A stretch of DNA of 64,000 nt from Rhyacophila brunnea (Eukaryota > Arthropoda > Insecta > Trichoptera > Rhyacophilidae): positions 1 to 64,000 of the forward strand of contig JAGYXB010001763.1 in assembly GCA_022495005.1 (NCBI GenBank), read 5' to 3'. Positions 34,555 to 45,748 of the stretch are shown here, one piece after another. How positions within the stretch are numbered: position 1 is the stretch's first letter; each line of letters begins with the position of its first letter. The notes beneath the pieces were generated by a model, which searched no databases, was not told where the DNA came from, and saw only the letters and a program-made list of their open reading frames with translations. The position numbers were made by a program, and so were the translations under genes.

Positions 34555-34850
34555 ATTAAAACCAACCCACTGGGTAAGCCAGTTCCTGACCGGCCATGGT
34601 GACTTCGCAGCCAAGCTACACGGTTTTCAGAAACAAAACAATGGCCGGAATTCACATACGGGCATGACCGTAAAAATGCTGAACACGTCCTCTGGCACTG
34701 CTCGCTGATGGGATCCGATTGAGCAGCACTGTTTGCAAGGGCCCGGCCCGTCCATACACGGGCCCAATTGGCCATGCTGACTTGATATCAACCAAGGCCA
34801 ACTTTGAGCCATTTGAAAAGTTTTATGCGTTGTGTAAAGGACGGAATAAT
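34555..34850 (+). pseudogene. Non-LTR retrotransposon C-terminal (RNase H-adjacent) fragment
   Basis: Plus strand: THWVSQFLTGHGDFAAKLHGF, then in another frame FTYGHDRKNAEHVLWHCSL. QFLTGHGxFxxxLxxF followed by a (C)…AEHVLxxC motif is typical of the segment after RNase H in Jockey/R1-like elements. At least one frameshift and a stop separate the parts. The first Cys pair of the zinc-knuckle-like motif is not evident, and only this 3' piece remains. Confidence 0.7.
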
Positions 34851-35787
34851 TCCGATCTCTCCTTAGATTCAATCTTTCTTTAAGCACCAAGGTGCATGGT
34901 CGCTACATTCGTCCCGCATATCTTCATTTCAAGACAGGTGTTGCACTGAGTTTTTTTTAAATTTTTACACGTTTATAGCGTCATGGAAGACGACCGTGTA
35001 CAAATCGCGGCTGCATATACTTGACGAATGAATATGATGTAACCTAAACCACTGTCCTTTTTATCTTCAGATTTTTCTCTATATTTTCAATCTCTGATTA
35101 AAAATTTAATGAATAAGTAACAATTAATGTTTGATTCTAAAAAATATACCAATGTTTTGTAATTTACAATATAGTCCGCTTTCAGAAAATAAGGTTAACA
35201 ATGGAAATATTTTTTTAATTAAAAAGTCGACGGAAAATTTGCAGTTTATTTTTAGCTTAGAATTAATTTCTATTTTCCCCACTAGTTGTTAGTGTGAATG
35301 TGTGAATAAAACAACCTGGGTTTATAAAAATATCCTAAGTAAACCTAGAAGAATGAGGAAAATAATTTAGTTCCGTTAAATGAAATAAGGGGCCAGAATA
35401 AACACAGGCAATTTTCCATAATAATGTAGCAATTTCGTATTTCCCGAAAATCTATGCAAGGTTAGTTGCCCATTCTCTCGGTCAATAGCTTTTCTCAGAG
35501 CTTTAAAGAAGGCTTTCGAATAGCAACGGAAAACCTTTTACTCTGAACACTAAAAAAATATTCATTCTGTGTATAGTTTATTTTAAACATCCACATGCCG
35601 TAGATACGATAATAATATTATTTCCTATGGATTTATCGGAAACATGATACACAGAAGTCTGAAAAAAGTCTAGAAAAATAGTTATCTACATAAACGTATT
35701 CCAACTCAAATTACTTGAACTAACAGAGTTACTAATATTAATACCATGAAATGAATAAGATATAATTATTACAACATTAAAAGAACT
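34851..35787. other. No feature recognised
   Basis: No coding region or shared repeat noticed between the LINE remnant and the dispersed repeat at 35788. Confidence 0.4.
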
Positions 35788-36205
35788 TTTTATATAGGTA
35801 CCTACAACGTATTTAAATTTTCTGTTCAATCATATAAACTTGACTTGACTAGCTTTAATGATCAGAAAAATTTTCTTGATAGAAATACTGAATAATGAAA
35901 TGTCATTTTTTCATATTGATTTCCATAGTAACGCACGTATATATTATTTAATAATTTAGTTGCTAGGACCCCCTAGCAACCAATAATGGTATCGAAATAA
36001 CTTTTCATACAAAACAGAATTAACTGAAAATGAATTCAATTCTACTTAAAGGTGGCTAAAAGTATTTTAAAAAATAAATGCATTGGCATCGTGTTCTGAT
36101 ATATTCTAAAAGCTTCAAATGTCTACCTAGTCGGGAAGTTAGTTAAAAATTGATTGCAAGATTTGTACCGGACAAATAACCACCGGACAAATAAGAAAAA
36201 CGTTG
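35788..36205 (+). repeat. Dispersed repeat (family D), copy 1
   Basis: Shares long blocks with 50820-51300: TTGATTTCCATAGTAACGCA, TAATTTAGTTGCTAGGACCC, CAGAATTAACTGAAAATGAA, GTTCTGATATATTCTAAAAG. Contains a perfect hairpin GTTGCTAGG/CCTAGCAAC at 35961-35982. Both copies end in repeated CCGGACAAA units. No coding region. Confidence 0.8.
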
Positions 36206-36384
36206 TAATAATAATAATAATAAACTGTTCGACGTATAAACATTTTTTAGATTTTTGCACTTTTTTCGATACACAAAAGCAAAGGTATTGACTTCGTTCT
36301 TGGTAAGTAAATTTATTTTATTTTTCTTTATGTTTCTTCCTGCAAAATAGCTTTTTTTCATACCCCGTCTGGTATGTTTTCATA

Positions 36385-36612
36385 ACACTGGCGGTGATGT
36401 TGATTGACACATTGGTCCCAGGTTCGAATCCTGGGTCTGGCAAGTACACATATTGTTTTTCAATTTGTGTATGGGTCAGAGTATGGACCTTATAGGTTGA
36501 GCAAGTGGCTGACATCCATTTCTCGTAAAAACAAAATCTGTTAATACAAAACATCCACTCTGTGGAGGCCCATGATCCCATTAGGATCGGACATGGTCAA
36601 AAGAAGAAAGAA
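36385..36612 (+). mobile_element. tRNA-derived SINE, head degenerate
   Basis: B box GGTTCGAATCC at about 36421, then the full SINE body (CACATATTGTTTTTCAATTT, GGTTGAGCAAGTGGCTGACA, TCTGTGGAGGCCCATGAT, ATTAGGATCGGACATGGTC) and an AAGAAGAAAG end. The A-box part is replaced by unrelated text, so it is 5'-damaged. Confidence 0.85.
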
Positions 36613-37377
36613 AATCTCTAACAATAAAACGATACATTATAATGATCGTGACCACACGTACTATAAAAGCGCCACTGTGTTATTTATATAGTAAAAAAAT
36701 AAATCACTGGCCTCTTATATTCCTCTTAATATGAAGTGTGTTTGCATCTAGCCTTGCATCTTTAAATAAAAAGTATAATAAAAAGTCTAGCTTATAAGAT
36801 ACCTACCTCTATTTAGGGGAATGACAATTTATTTACCTTTTTTTTTAAATATCACAATAGTACGTAAGTCAATAATTATCTATCACTGCTATAAAAGTTA
36901 TAAGGTCTAATATATCAAGAAAATTGAAACCGCTTGCTAGTAAACGACATAATGGGTTCGTTCTTCTCCTCGTATATATCAAGATCCACGGAGAAATACC
37001 TCCTAAGTCTCCAACGCAAAATTCTCTGAATATAATGTAAAAAAGCTATATTGTAACGGATAATAAATTTTAAAACAATAAAACTAGCTTTATTATATAA
37101 AAGTAATGTCTTATTTTGTTACAGTGCATATTGTTTATCAATTTAGTATTTATTTCTTTAACAATAACTAAATCAAGAATAATTATTCCGCATATTATTC
37201 ATGCATCATAGGAGGTATTTTACTGTTAGAAAGATTTTTTCAATTAAGAATCCTCAATTAAATTACCTGTTTTCTCTACATTTTAATGCATCATCACATA
37301 AAGGATCTCTCAGATTTTCTTTTAAATATTTTAACTTAATACAGAAAAACATATAACTAGTAAAGTAATAGAATAAG
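36613..37377. other. No feature recognised
   Basis: AT-rich sequence lying downstream of the minus-strand candidate gene. AATAAA on the minus strand near 37376-37381 is the only signal noted. Confidence 0.4.
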
Positions 37378-37439
37378 GATTTATTCTTCATGTACTTATA
37401 AAATGACTTATGAACATACTGATACACTTGCAATTAATA

Positions 37440-37637
37440 TTACTTGATAGAGATACAAATTGAAATCGCCAGTTTAATTTTATCCATTAATCTACTGTTT
37501 ATCTCGGCAAAAGTTTTGGTAACTTCGGCATCATCGGGTTTTGTGAATACCTAAAATGTAAAAATGTATATTTTTGTTAATTTCATTTTAAATCACCAGT
37601 TTTATCTAAAAAAATATATAATTATCATCTACCTCTA

Positions 37638-37668
<31 letters not shown>

Positions 37669-37924
37669 TAGATCACAGCTCCAAGTAGAGATCGGTGCGG
37701 TTGATGACGTCACCGGCTTAGCCTCGGGGACACAGTAAAACTACGTTCGCTTGAACGTCCTGTTCCTTATTTCCCTGTTGTCTATTGAAGAAGGGTCCTT
37801 TGGGTAGTTTGGTATCCACCATCCTTATTTTGAGACATGGTCTGCCCAAATAAAAGCGACAAAGGGATTGATGTATGTATAGAAAGATACATTTTGCGGT
37901 TGAACCTTCTTCGTCACGTGCCAT
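37440..37924 (-). CDS. Candidate host gene, 3' exons (unrecognised protein)
   Basis: Minus strand. The last exon, 37440-37550, encodes VFTKPDDAEVTKTFAEINSR…ISIK and ends in TAA. It is preceded by a canonical 82-bp intron (37551-37632; donor GAG|GTAGAT, acceptor TTTTAG|GTATTC) that joins the frame exactly to an upstream exon encoding EAKPVTSSTAPISTWSCDLD, ten Asp in a row (the CAT microsatellite) and VE. An AATAAA lies about 60 bp beyond the stop. Farther upstream an open frame from ATG at 37924 (MARDEEGST…) runs to 37718 but is shifted by one base relative to the Asp-run exon. So either another small intron was missed, or a frameshift marks a pseudogene. No domain or family was recognised. 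The clean intron and poly-A signal argue for a real gene end; function unknown. Confidence 0.45.
37638..37667 (+). repeat. (CAT)10 microsatellite, coding for poly-Asp on the minus strand
   Basis: Ten pure units. Read on the minus strand in the exon frame they give ten aspartates just before the intron donor. Confidence 0.9.
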
Positions 37925-39680
37925 TTTCGATTAAGACGCTAAAGATCTAATCTTATATTAATCGACCTATTTCAGTACAATTAATGATATATTTTATTTG
38001 TGATTGTTTATGGTTAATTAATTTTAAGCATATTTTTTTAGTTAAATAATAAAAAAAAACTTTTTAAAATTTTATGTTATCTTTATTTTATCGGTAAATA
38101 TTATCACTTACTCTGTAAGTATTACAGACATACTATTCTGGTGGAAAACCATTTCAATGCGATGTTTTTCAAATAAAGTTTACCGGTAAAAACACATAAT
38201 ATGACACATACCACAGAAAAAAATATCGGTGTGTGTACGCGCGTTAGAAGTTATACTTCTTTGGCGTAACAAAACAAAAACAAAACTTGTGATAAACTAG
38301 ATTCTTTGACTAGCTCTTAATTATCTTGTTAAATTACACACTCAAGAAAAGGGACCGCTTATTGGAACGCCGTTGGTTGATTTCTATACACTTCAACTTA
38401 TATAATGGTTTCTCGTTGTTTTTATTTTTAACGTACCAACTGCCACTCTGACGTTTAATAGTTTGTTTACGCAAGGAATTACAAATGGCCGTCATTAATA
38501 AATTCGCTGCCTAGGAAACGGAACAATTCTAAACTATAATAGTATACTGTATAATCGTCACGATTGCAGTATCATACGATAGCGCAAAGGTAGTGCATTC
38601 GGCTGATAACCAAACAATCAGTGGTTCGAATCCAATCGAGTGCGTTTTTTTCGTGTGAAAAAATAAATTATGTGTTACATGTCACACGCCAAAATAAGTA
38701 TAACTTCATACATATTTTTAATAAGTATTAGCTAAAATCCTCTCTGAAGTCATTTTTAAGTAGCGTATTCCAACCTTGTCATCGCATGCTCTGATGCTCA
38801 TTAAGGTGGCGCGGCGCCCTGGTCTAGATTAGTACCCTCAGGTTCATTACTGCAAAACGCCGTCCAATTAATTGAGATTGATCCTCGACACTTTGTCACG
38901 GCAGTCAAATGTTTTAAATTATTTTACTCTCACAGTCGTTATGGAGTCTTGTCCGCATTTGAGCTGGCTAGCCTTCGTATACTCAGCAGTAAATATTCGC
39001 GTATTTACTTGAATTCATTTCATTCGAGTAATAATAAAAACATTGCCTCTTTTATTTACACTTTGCTGAAACAGAAGCGGGAATTATTTATGACCGCTTT
39101 CAAAGGCGAAACTTTAGGCCTTGCCATTCCGGCTCTGCTGTTTGGAAAAAAAATCAAACAGAAAATTTATTTCTCTCTCGCTCTTTCTCTCTCTGATTTT
39201 CATTCACAAAAACTTTAAAAATTATATAATAATAATAATATGATACGCATTTGATTTCGGCGTGATAACAAAACGACCTTTTTAGGTTACACAAAATTTT
39301 ATTTAATAAAATGTTTTACTTTATTCTTTGTTTTGCCAGCAATATTAATTGTATTCGTAAACATGTTAAAATCATTCTACATACATTATACAAAGGGCAT
39401 CTCGTACCATTATAAATATTTTTACATTGAGTACCTAAGTATCTTAAACTCATCATCATCATGGGCTGAGATCATTCTACTATCACACGGGGTGAGGAAA
39501 TGAGTTCCCATATACGCCCAACTATAGTATATAGATCACTGCTGAACCCAAAGCAATCATCACTCAATAATCTTGTTCTATAATATCGAAATCCCGCTAG
39601 TGATCCTTCTTGGTTTAGGTGATTGCTTTCTTGTAAATTTGTCGAGTGCATCCATTCATGGCTGCAAGTAGATACAAAAA
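37925..39680. other. No confirmed gene
   Basis: Upstream side of the candidate minus-strand gene. It holds the tRNA-like stretch at 38577-38650 and a CT-rich run at about 39172-39196. An 89-codon ORF at 38949-39218 includes that run and shows no family resemblance. Confidence 0.4.
38577..38650 (+). repeat. tRNA-Ile-like sequence, probably a pseudogene or SINE head
   Basis: ATAGCGCAAAGGTAGTGCAT resembles a D-arm/A box. CGGCTGATAACC matches a tRNA-Ile anticodon arm (GAT anticodon), and TGGTTCGAATCCA is a perfect B box and T arm. The 3' strand TCGAGTGCG has no complementary 5' acceptor strand, and a T run follows. A working tRNA is unlikely. Confidence 0.5.
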
Positions 39681-39689
39681 TAAACAGAC

Positions 39690-39960
39690 ATGCTGACACA
39701 AAGGTACTCGATGTGATAAAGGTTGCTGAGCAGATGAAATGGCAACGGACTGACATGCGATTGGACAGCCGCTGGACAAATGCCGTCATACAACGGTACT
39801 CAAGGTGCACCAAACGACCACAGGGACGCCCTAAAACTCGCTGGATAAACGAACTTATACACTTCGGTAAATGTACATGGCAACGAAGAACTAGAGTATA
39901 GAGAGCTAGAGGATACCTTAATCCATCAGTGAATAGACTTCGATTCATAATAATATACCT
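39690..39960 (+). pseudogene. LINE reverse-transcriptase C-terminal fragment
   Basis: Reads TKVLDVIKVAEQMKWQ, DSRWTNAVIQRYSRCTKRPQ and GRPKTRWINELI, parallel to the 17.8-kb copy but with the GHxAR motif mutated to RTDMR. A TAG at 39898 breaks the frame. The end, NPSVNRLRF followed by ATAATAATA, is the decayed element terminus. Confidence 0.8.
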
Positions 39961-40079
39961 ATTATTCGTATAATGTACATAAGCATGTATGAAATTCCTC
40001 TTCGTGATTTTGTAAAATATTACTAATGAAAATATTACTGAGAGTTATATACAATTTGTCTTGGAGACATTTGCAGTTT

Positions 40080-40295
40080 TATGAGTGAGCGGTTATGCGT
40101 CAGGCTTTTTATGTCATGGGCTCGAATTCCAGGACTGGAAAAATCACTTTAGTGTACATATCTATTTTTGTACCCTAGTATGGACCTAACAGATTGAACA
40201 AGTGGTTAACATCCATTTCTCGTAAAAACAAAAAAACTCTTAATATAAAATCTACTGTGTGGAGGTCCTTATGATCTTAGGATCGAATTAATATG
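40080..40295 (+). mobile_element. tRNA-derived SINE, diverged copy
   Basis: Head GAGTGAGCGGTTATGCGTCA and a mutated B box GGCTCGAATTCC. The body keeps TATGGACCTAACAGATTGAA, AAGTGGTTAACATCCATTTC, TCGTAAAAAC and GTGTGGAGGTCCTTATGAT, ending AGGATCGAATTAATATG. Older than the 29.85- and 32.2-kb copies. Confidence 0.75.
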
Positions 40296-40569
40296 TCCTG
40301 TTAAGGAATGTTATTAATTTTTTTTTAAATATTTTCTATGTCTCTCGATCGTTGTGCTTGGCTGCAAATATCGCATTCAGAATTTGTTTTTAAAATCCCC
40401 CTTATTAAATAATATAATATAATTCCACACTATACTATATAAATAACCATTTGAATAATCCATGGATGTTTAACTTATTTCTAGCACGACAGAGAAACAA
40501 ACAATATTAATAATTAACCTGTGTTTAATGTAAATCTTTATTATTTGACAGTAATATCAAAAACAGAGT

Positions 40570-40815
40570 CTTCTCGGTATTATACTCAGAAGATGACAAC
40601 CTAATTAAAATCGCGGTATTTGCTCAAGTCGAAGGTCGGAGATCACGAGGAATGGCTCTCTCCAAATGGTTGAACCAAATCAATAATGCCACGAGTTTTA
40701 AACTGACATAGACTCTTCGTACCTACTACTAAATGCTGAGAGGGATGGATCCAAGATTGCCATCCTGCCAAATCATGCAGGCCACAATCTTCAGCAGAAG
40801 TAAAAGAAGTATTTA
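40570..40815 (+). pseudogene. LINE reverse-transcriptase C-terminal fragment, heavily decayed
   Basis: The frame reads IKIAVFAQVEGRRSRG, then WLNQINNATSFKL and LNAERDGSKIAILPNHAGHN, corresponding to …GQVxGRRSRGRxxxRWxDQI…ARDRxxWR… in this lineage, with several stops. It ends near an AAGTAAAAGAAG tail at about 40799-40810, like the AAGAAG tail of the 20.5-kb copy. Confidence 0.6.
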
Positions 40816-41479
40816 AAGTACCTGTTTCTCTGACAAATCAAGCATTTCCTTCAAATTTAAGAATATGGTGAATGATTGGTTATACAAAACACATTCAGAC
40901 TACAAAAGAAACTTATAGGTAAGAAAACTTAAAAACGCAAGATTTGAATCCACCAAATGGATAAAATAGCGATGGGTTGATCAGGTAGCTGGGCAAGTGA
41001 TTAATAGTTGGAATAAAATTTTGTGCATTATGCTTAGTACTGTTTGAGAAATTGGGAGCTCCAGTTAACTACTGTTCTCGAGGTGCATAACTGACCTGGT
41101 AATCAGATAGCCAATAAGTATATTCAACCAAACTGCTTATTATATCAATATTATTTCACATGCACGAGGGTGAGTTTAGTCTAGTTATATTATTTTATTA
41201 AAATAAATCTTTAGCTCCTGTTTAGCTCACTCCAATTGTTTTTTAACCTTTTTGACGTAAAACTCATTTAATCTCATTCTGGTGGCGTAAGATTGTCCAA
41301 ATTAAAATAATGTCTGACCAAAAATCATCACAAAATATAAATAAAATATGTGGGCAAGAAAACATATAGGGTAAGAATGTGTATTTCAATAATCATATTA
41401 TTTATTAAGAAAATCCTTGTCCAGTATGAGAATAAGATGATTTCTTAGTCATAAAGAAAATATTATATAGATTTCTGAA
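40816..41479. other. No clear feature
   Basis: A short stretch near 40955-41010 (ATGGGTTGATCAGGTAGCTGG) hints at another LINE C-terminal trace (RWVDQV) but is too decayed to call. Confidence 0.35.
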
Positions 41480-41519
41480 GATGAATGGGATTTATTAGTA
41501 TCTTCATCTTGCGATTATT

Positions 41520-41610
41520 TTGAGATATGGCAGTCTCGAGCAAAGTTATGAAAAGCCTTCGCACTGAAATAGATCGGCCAACGGCGATGATTATGATGAT
41601 GACACTCTTA
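41520..41610 (+). pseudogene. LINE 3' terminus only
   Basis: GAAAAGCCTTCGCACTGAAATAGATCGG followed by a GATGATTATGATGATGA tail resembles the last codons and trinucleotide tail of the GAT-tailed LINEs (compare 18030-18069 and 57906-57955). Coding remnants upstream are too decayed to align. Confidence 0.45.
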
Positions 41611-42253
41611 GAATTAGCTCTTGCTTTATAGTCTAGAATCATTTAATGGAAAAGATGTACAGTATCCATAACTTGTAAGTATGATAAATTATCATTTGCC
41701 CAAAATATCGTAAAGACATCCGAGAAAACATATGGGCTACTCCAACCATCAAACGACGTTGGGAAGTGCTTTGAAAAGGCAAAATGATTGTAAGTGCCAT
41801 TCGTTATGATACGCCTTATATGACATTTATCACGAAGGGTAAAGTTTAATGGAGGCTCTTATACCTTAAAGCCTCGAAACCATTTCCCTTTGTATTACCC
41901 CGGCATTATATTATCATATTAGGTTGGATAGGAGTGGACCTTGGTCGGCCGTTGTGCTCCCTCTACTGACAGGGGATATAAACATTAAATCGTCAAAAAC
42001 GCCTAACTGCACAAAGAGATAATGTCATCTATCTCAAATGGGAAATTAATTAATTATAAGTCATTTCATATAAATCCATGGTAAACGATTAACTATAAGT
42101 TCAGTCTTTACGGGTGCATTTTGATATAAAAGAATTTCTTAAATATATGCAGTGATATATTATATATCTACTGATAAACACAATTTCGTTAATATCTTAA
42201 CAAAATATGCTGTGTATTTATATTAAGTTATGAGTTATCATTAAGTATACCTA
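41611..42253. other. No feature recognised
   Basis: Spacer between a LINE terminus and the 246-bp MITE; no ORF or repeat supported. Confidence 0.4.
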
Positions 42254-42499
42254 CTGCCCTGCTAAGTAAAAAGACAGTTTTTTTGGTTTTAGTGAAATGA
42301 GCACCCAACTACTGTTTCTCTTATATTATGTAAAAATATTTGATTGTTTTGACATAATGTAACATATGACAGTCAGACAGTGTCTATTTAGTCTAAAAAA
42401 TACAATAATTTTACATAATATAAAGAGAAAAGGTAGATTAAAACTTGGGTTATAATGTCACTAAAACCAAGAACACTGTCTTTTTACTTAGCAGGGCAG
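42254..42499. mobile_element. 246-bp foldback MITE with TA duplications
   Basis: The ends CTGCCCTGCTAAGTAAAAAG and their inverted copy are followed by nearly 100 bp of imperfect pairing on each side (GACAGT, TTGGTTTTAGTGA, TTATATTATGTAAAA). TA flanks both edges (42252-42253, 42500-42501), pointing to mobilisation by a Tc1/mariner-type transposase. The whole element can fold into a long hairpin; no coding content. Confidence 0.9.
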
Positions 42500-42524
42500 T
42501 ATATTGCCATGACCGTGGACGTCT

Positions 42525-42800
42525 TAGCCGTGTTGCAAATATTATATAACTCATCTCAACTGCAATATGTCGAATTGTTCGTTGTGATTTTGTGTTCATT
42601 CACAAAACACATGTAACTTAATTGACGATTTTTGGGAGAAGAAACATCTGCTTGTAACAAATTTTACTCGTTATGGACCGCAGGTAGAATGACAAAAATT
42701 TTCATGGGCGCGTATGCATACTGCTTTTTGCAGTCAGATAATATTCGTTTCGACTAGCCGCGTGATGTCACTGTTCCGGCATGGTCCTGCTTATATGCGA
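42525..42800 (+). repeat. Dispersed repeat (family C), copy 1
   Basis: Shares ordered blocks with 46775-47030: GTGATTTTGT…CATTCACAAAACACATG near the start, and GCCGCGTGATGTCACTGTTC near the end (ACCACGTGACGTCACTGTTC in copy 2). Moderately diverged. A 66-codon ORF in it (42714-42914) is not conserved in copy 2. Confidence 0.65.
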
Positions 42801-43279
42801 AACGATTGCAACATTGCAGGATTTTTTAATTATGATCGGAATTCGATTTGCGGAACTACGAATCCTGTCGCACTTTCAGGTATATATCTACGTCCCCAAC
42901 CCCCGCTATGTTAACACTGCACAATAAAGATGGACACCTATGGTGGTTCTAGAATAAATGCGTATTTTTACTACTCAATGGTGTCATTATAGCCTCCCGA
43001 TTGAGTTAATGTCAAATAGAACACATTTTATGCAACCAACTAAAAACTGACTACCGAATCGTTGCCCACGATAGAGCCACCATTGCTTAAAAGTAGTAAT
43101 TTAATTTTGTTATAAAACTTCCGATCTAGATAATATGCGAAAAAGTTTTCATCTTACATACCATACCTAATATTTTTTATGTAATATTATCTAAAATATA
43201 AACTTTTACTTATCTACTCTATGGTTTATATCTAGTTTTTGATTTTAATCGTAGTGTATGATTTAATATTTATTATTAA
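42801..43279. other. No feature recognised
   Basis: Spacer ending at the Helitron 3' terminus, with no ORF of interest. Confidence 0.4.
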
Positions 43280-45748
43280 CTAGCTGACCCGGCGAACTTC
43301 GTACCGCCTCAGAATCAATAATCTTGTGTTAACTTATTAGCTGAATTAAAATACTCAAAATGAATTAAGTTCAATAAATGTGCAAAAATCAAATCAAAAT
43401 GAAATAGATTACATAGTTTTGGTTGGTTCAGATTTCGAAGCATGATAACTACCAAGTCAATCTTCAGTTGTAAATTGTGCGGTAGCAAGCCAGGCAGATC
43501 CAATAAGTTTAAAAATTCATTTTGATGGTTGGTTGCTTCGTCTTTGTTTATTACACAGTTGATAGATTTGAAGGAATGCATTGCACCAACGATTTGATTT
43601 TGAATTGTGAAGTTTAAGTGATCCACATCTTTGTTCTTTGCCGCAAAAATTGCTCGTTCACTCAATCAATTCTGATTTTTGTGGTTAGCAATGACGTTCG
43701 GGAACACTTTGTTGATGAGGTCATCCTTCGCTGAGACGAATTTCAAAAATTCAGCGGAATCAAAATCAATCCGTTCGATTCGTCGACAGGAACACGGCAG
43801 TTACCGATAGTCAGCAATTGCTTTTCGGCAGATGGATCGTTTAGCAATGCAACTCGCGTGTTTGTCGTCAGCTGAAGTTTCTTCACATAGCGCCACAGAG
43901 TCTATAATTTGAGGCAAGCGTTCATTTCATCGGCAGCGGTCGATCTTGGAATGACTGGTAGTGTTTGGCGGAAATTGCCAGATAGTAGAATCATTGCGCC
44001 ACCAAAACATCTTGAGTAATTGCGCAGATCTTTCATAGTTCGATTGAGTGCTGCCAATGCGCATTTGTGCGCCATTGTGCATTCATCCCAGGTGATGTTT
44101 TTACTTGCTACCAAAACTTTGGCCTTTGCTGAGTGTTTCGCATTACTGCTTGTCGGTGTTTCAGTTGTTTGAAGGTTTAACGGCAATTTCAACGCTGACT
44201 GAGCCGTTCGGCATCCTTTTAATAACGTGGCTGCTATCCCAGAAGAAGCAACTGCTACAGAAATTTCGGATCTCGCACGAACAGTGGCCAAAATCAATGA
44301 CATGAGAAATGTCTTCCCAGTTCCACCAGGCGCATCGAGGAAAAATAAACCACCATTTCCATCATCAATTGCCTTCATTAACGTATCGTACACTTCCTTC
44401 TGTTGGGGGTTCAACATTGGTACATTCGATCAAACCTATAGGTTCAATGCACCTCGATCATATTCACGTTCACGTTCCAATTCTCGATTAAAAGCGTCAT
44501 TCATTCCACGATGTGGCGTTGGCATTCCTAACTTGACTAACAAACTGCCGCACATGAGATAACACATGTCTTCGATCAAAAGCAAAGCCTGGTTATGTAT
44601 CTCCTCATTCACTTCGAGATCGGGATTCTCTGAACCGACACGAATTCGATGTAAAATGTCTTCTGACATGTCATCCTTGTACTTGTTCCACAGTTCAGGT
44701 GGATTTTATGGGAAGAATGTCGAAATAATGATAGCAAATAATGTGCGTATCTGATCTTTGGAGATGCAGAAACAATTGCTACAGCGATTTTCATGTCCCA
44801 ATGAATATCGTTTTCAAGCAAATTGAGCTGTTGACATGCAGCACAAAATGTTGGACACACTACACCATTGACAGTTCGAAGTGATTCAAATTATGTCGGC
44901 CCACGAACATTTACCATCAACAACCGCAAGTAGAAGCATTCGTCATTCTTCGGATGAACTGTGTAAATGCGACCAAGAGCATCATTAGAATGCACATCCG
45001 GATGATCAGGAACCGCATCGCCTTGCTTACGACGTTGCAATTTCTTCGATGAAGCGTTCCAAGTGTAATAACGTGGCGTCTCAGAGTAGAACAACGTTCG
45101 TGCAAACGAATCGCTTTGACAAATTGAAAAGAAACTGGTCAATGTTGTCGCTGGAGGTGTTACAGCACGTTGAGCAACATTCGATGCATTAAAATAAACT
45201 CGTTGACCATTCTCCAGATGCACCGCCAAATGTACACCAGTCGGATGACGTTCATGAATGGGGAATGAGAAAATACGCCAAATCGCTTCATTGCAGCTCA
45301 CATATCGACAAACTTGATAGTGCGTGATTTCATCGTTGGTATTGGGAGTTTGAACGCCAAAAACCACAATATCGCTGCCTTTGGTGACATATTTGCAGAT
45401 GTATTTGATGTACTTTACTGAATTGCAATACTCATGTATCAGAGATGGCAGTATATACGGTTTTTTTTGTGATTTTCTTACTACGAACAAAAAAAAATTC
45501 ATCGAAATCAGTCAATCAGTTCTATATCATCAATATACATCATCAAAAAAGCCGTTCCATACGAAATCTATAAGAAAATGAATGTTCTTCATAATTTCTT
45601 TTTCCGTGAATTTTTCCGATGTTTTAATAACTATTCTGCTATTCAGGGCAGAGAAAAATCCAACAAATTAATGATCATAAAAATCGGTCAAGCCGTTTTA
45701 GAGTTATAAAATAAATGGTGTAATTAACCCGACTTTGTTTTATATAGA
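43280..45748 (-). mobile_element. Helitron with decayed Rep-helicase, both termini visible
   Basis: Minus-strand 5' end begins TCTATATAAAACAAAGTCGG preceded by A (t at 45749). The 3' end is a hairpin GGCGGTACGAAGTTCGCC, then GGGTCAG and CTAG at 43283-43280, followed by T. A|TC…CTRR|T with a 3' hairpin is the definition of a canonical Helitron. Length about 2.47 kb, much shorter than an autonomous element, because the coding region has lost both its start and its end. A second, related 5' end lies at 46336. Confidence 0.85.
43315..45502 (-). pseudogene. Helitron RepHel (Pif1-type helicase) pseudogene
   Basis: The piece at 45502-44891 contains EYCNSVKYIKYICKYVTKGS, carrying the two-tyrosine motif of Rep (YICKY), then ICRYVSCNEAIW-type text (CRYVSCNEAIWRIFSFPIHE). 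The next pieces (44860-44436) continue toward the helicase. The piece at 44417-43902 has Walker A (APGGTGKTFL, residues about 29-38), Walker B (ITWDECTMAHK, about 107-117) and LLSGNFRQTLPVI at about 144-156. The usual GDFRQ aspartate is Asn there, which should impair ATP hydrolysis. The last piece, 43665-43315, gives ERAIFAAKNKDVDHLN and VVIMLRNLNQPKLCN, then unrelated text. The HUH nuclease part, the final helicase motifs and the frame are lost: at least four frame breaks. Confidence 0.9.

Noticed and set aside
38577..38650. Functional tRNA-Ile
   Set aside because: Anticodon and T arms look right, but the acceptor strands do not pair and the D arm is poor.
38949..39218. 89-codon ORF as a small gene
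   Set aside because: It includes a CT microsatellite translated as Ser/Leu repeats and shows no family resemblance.
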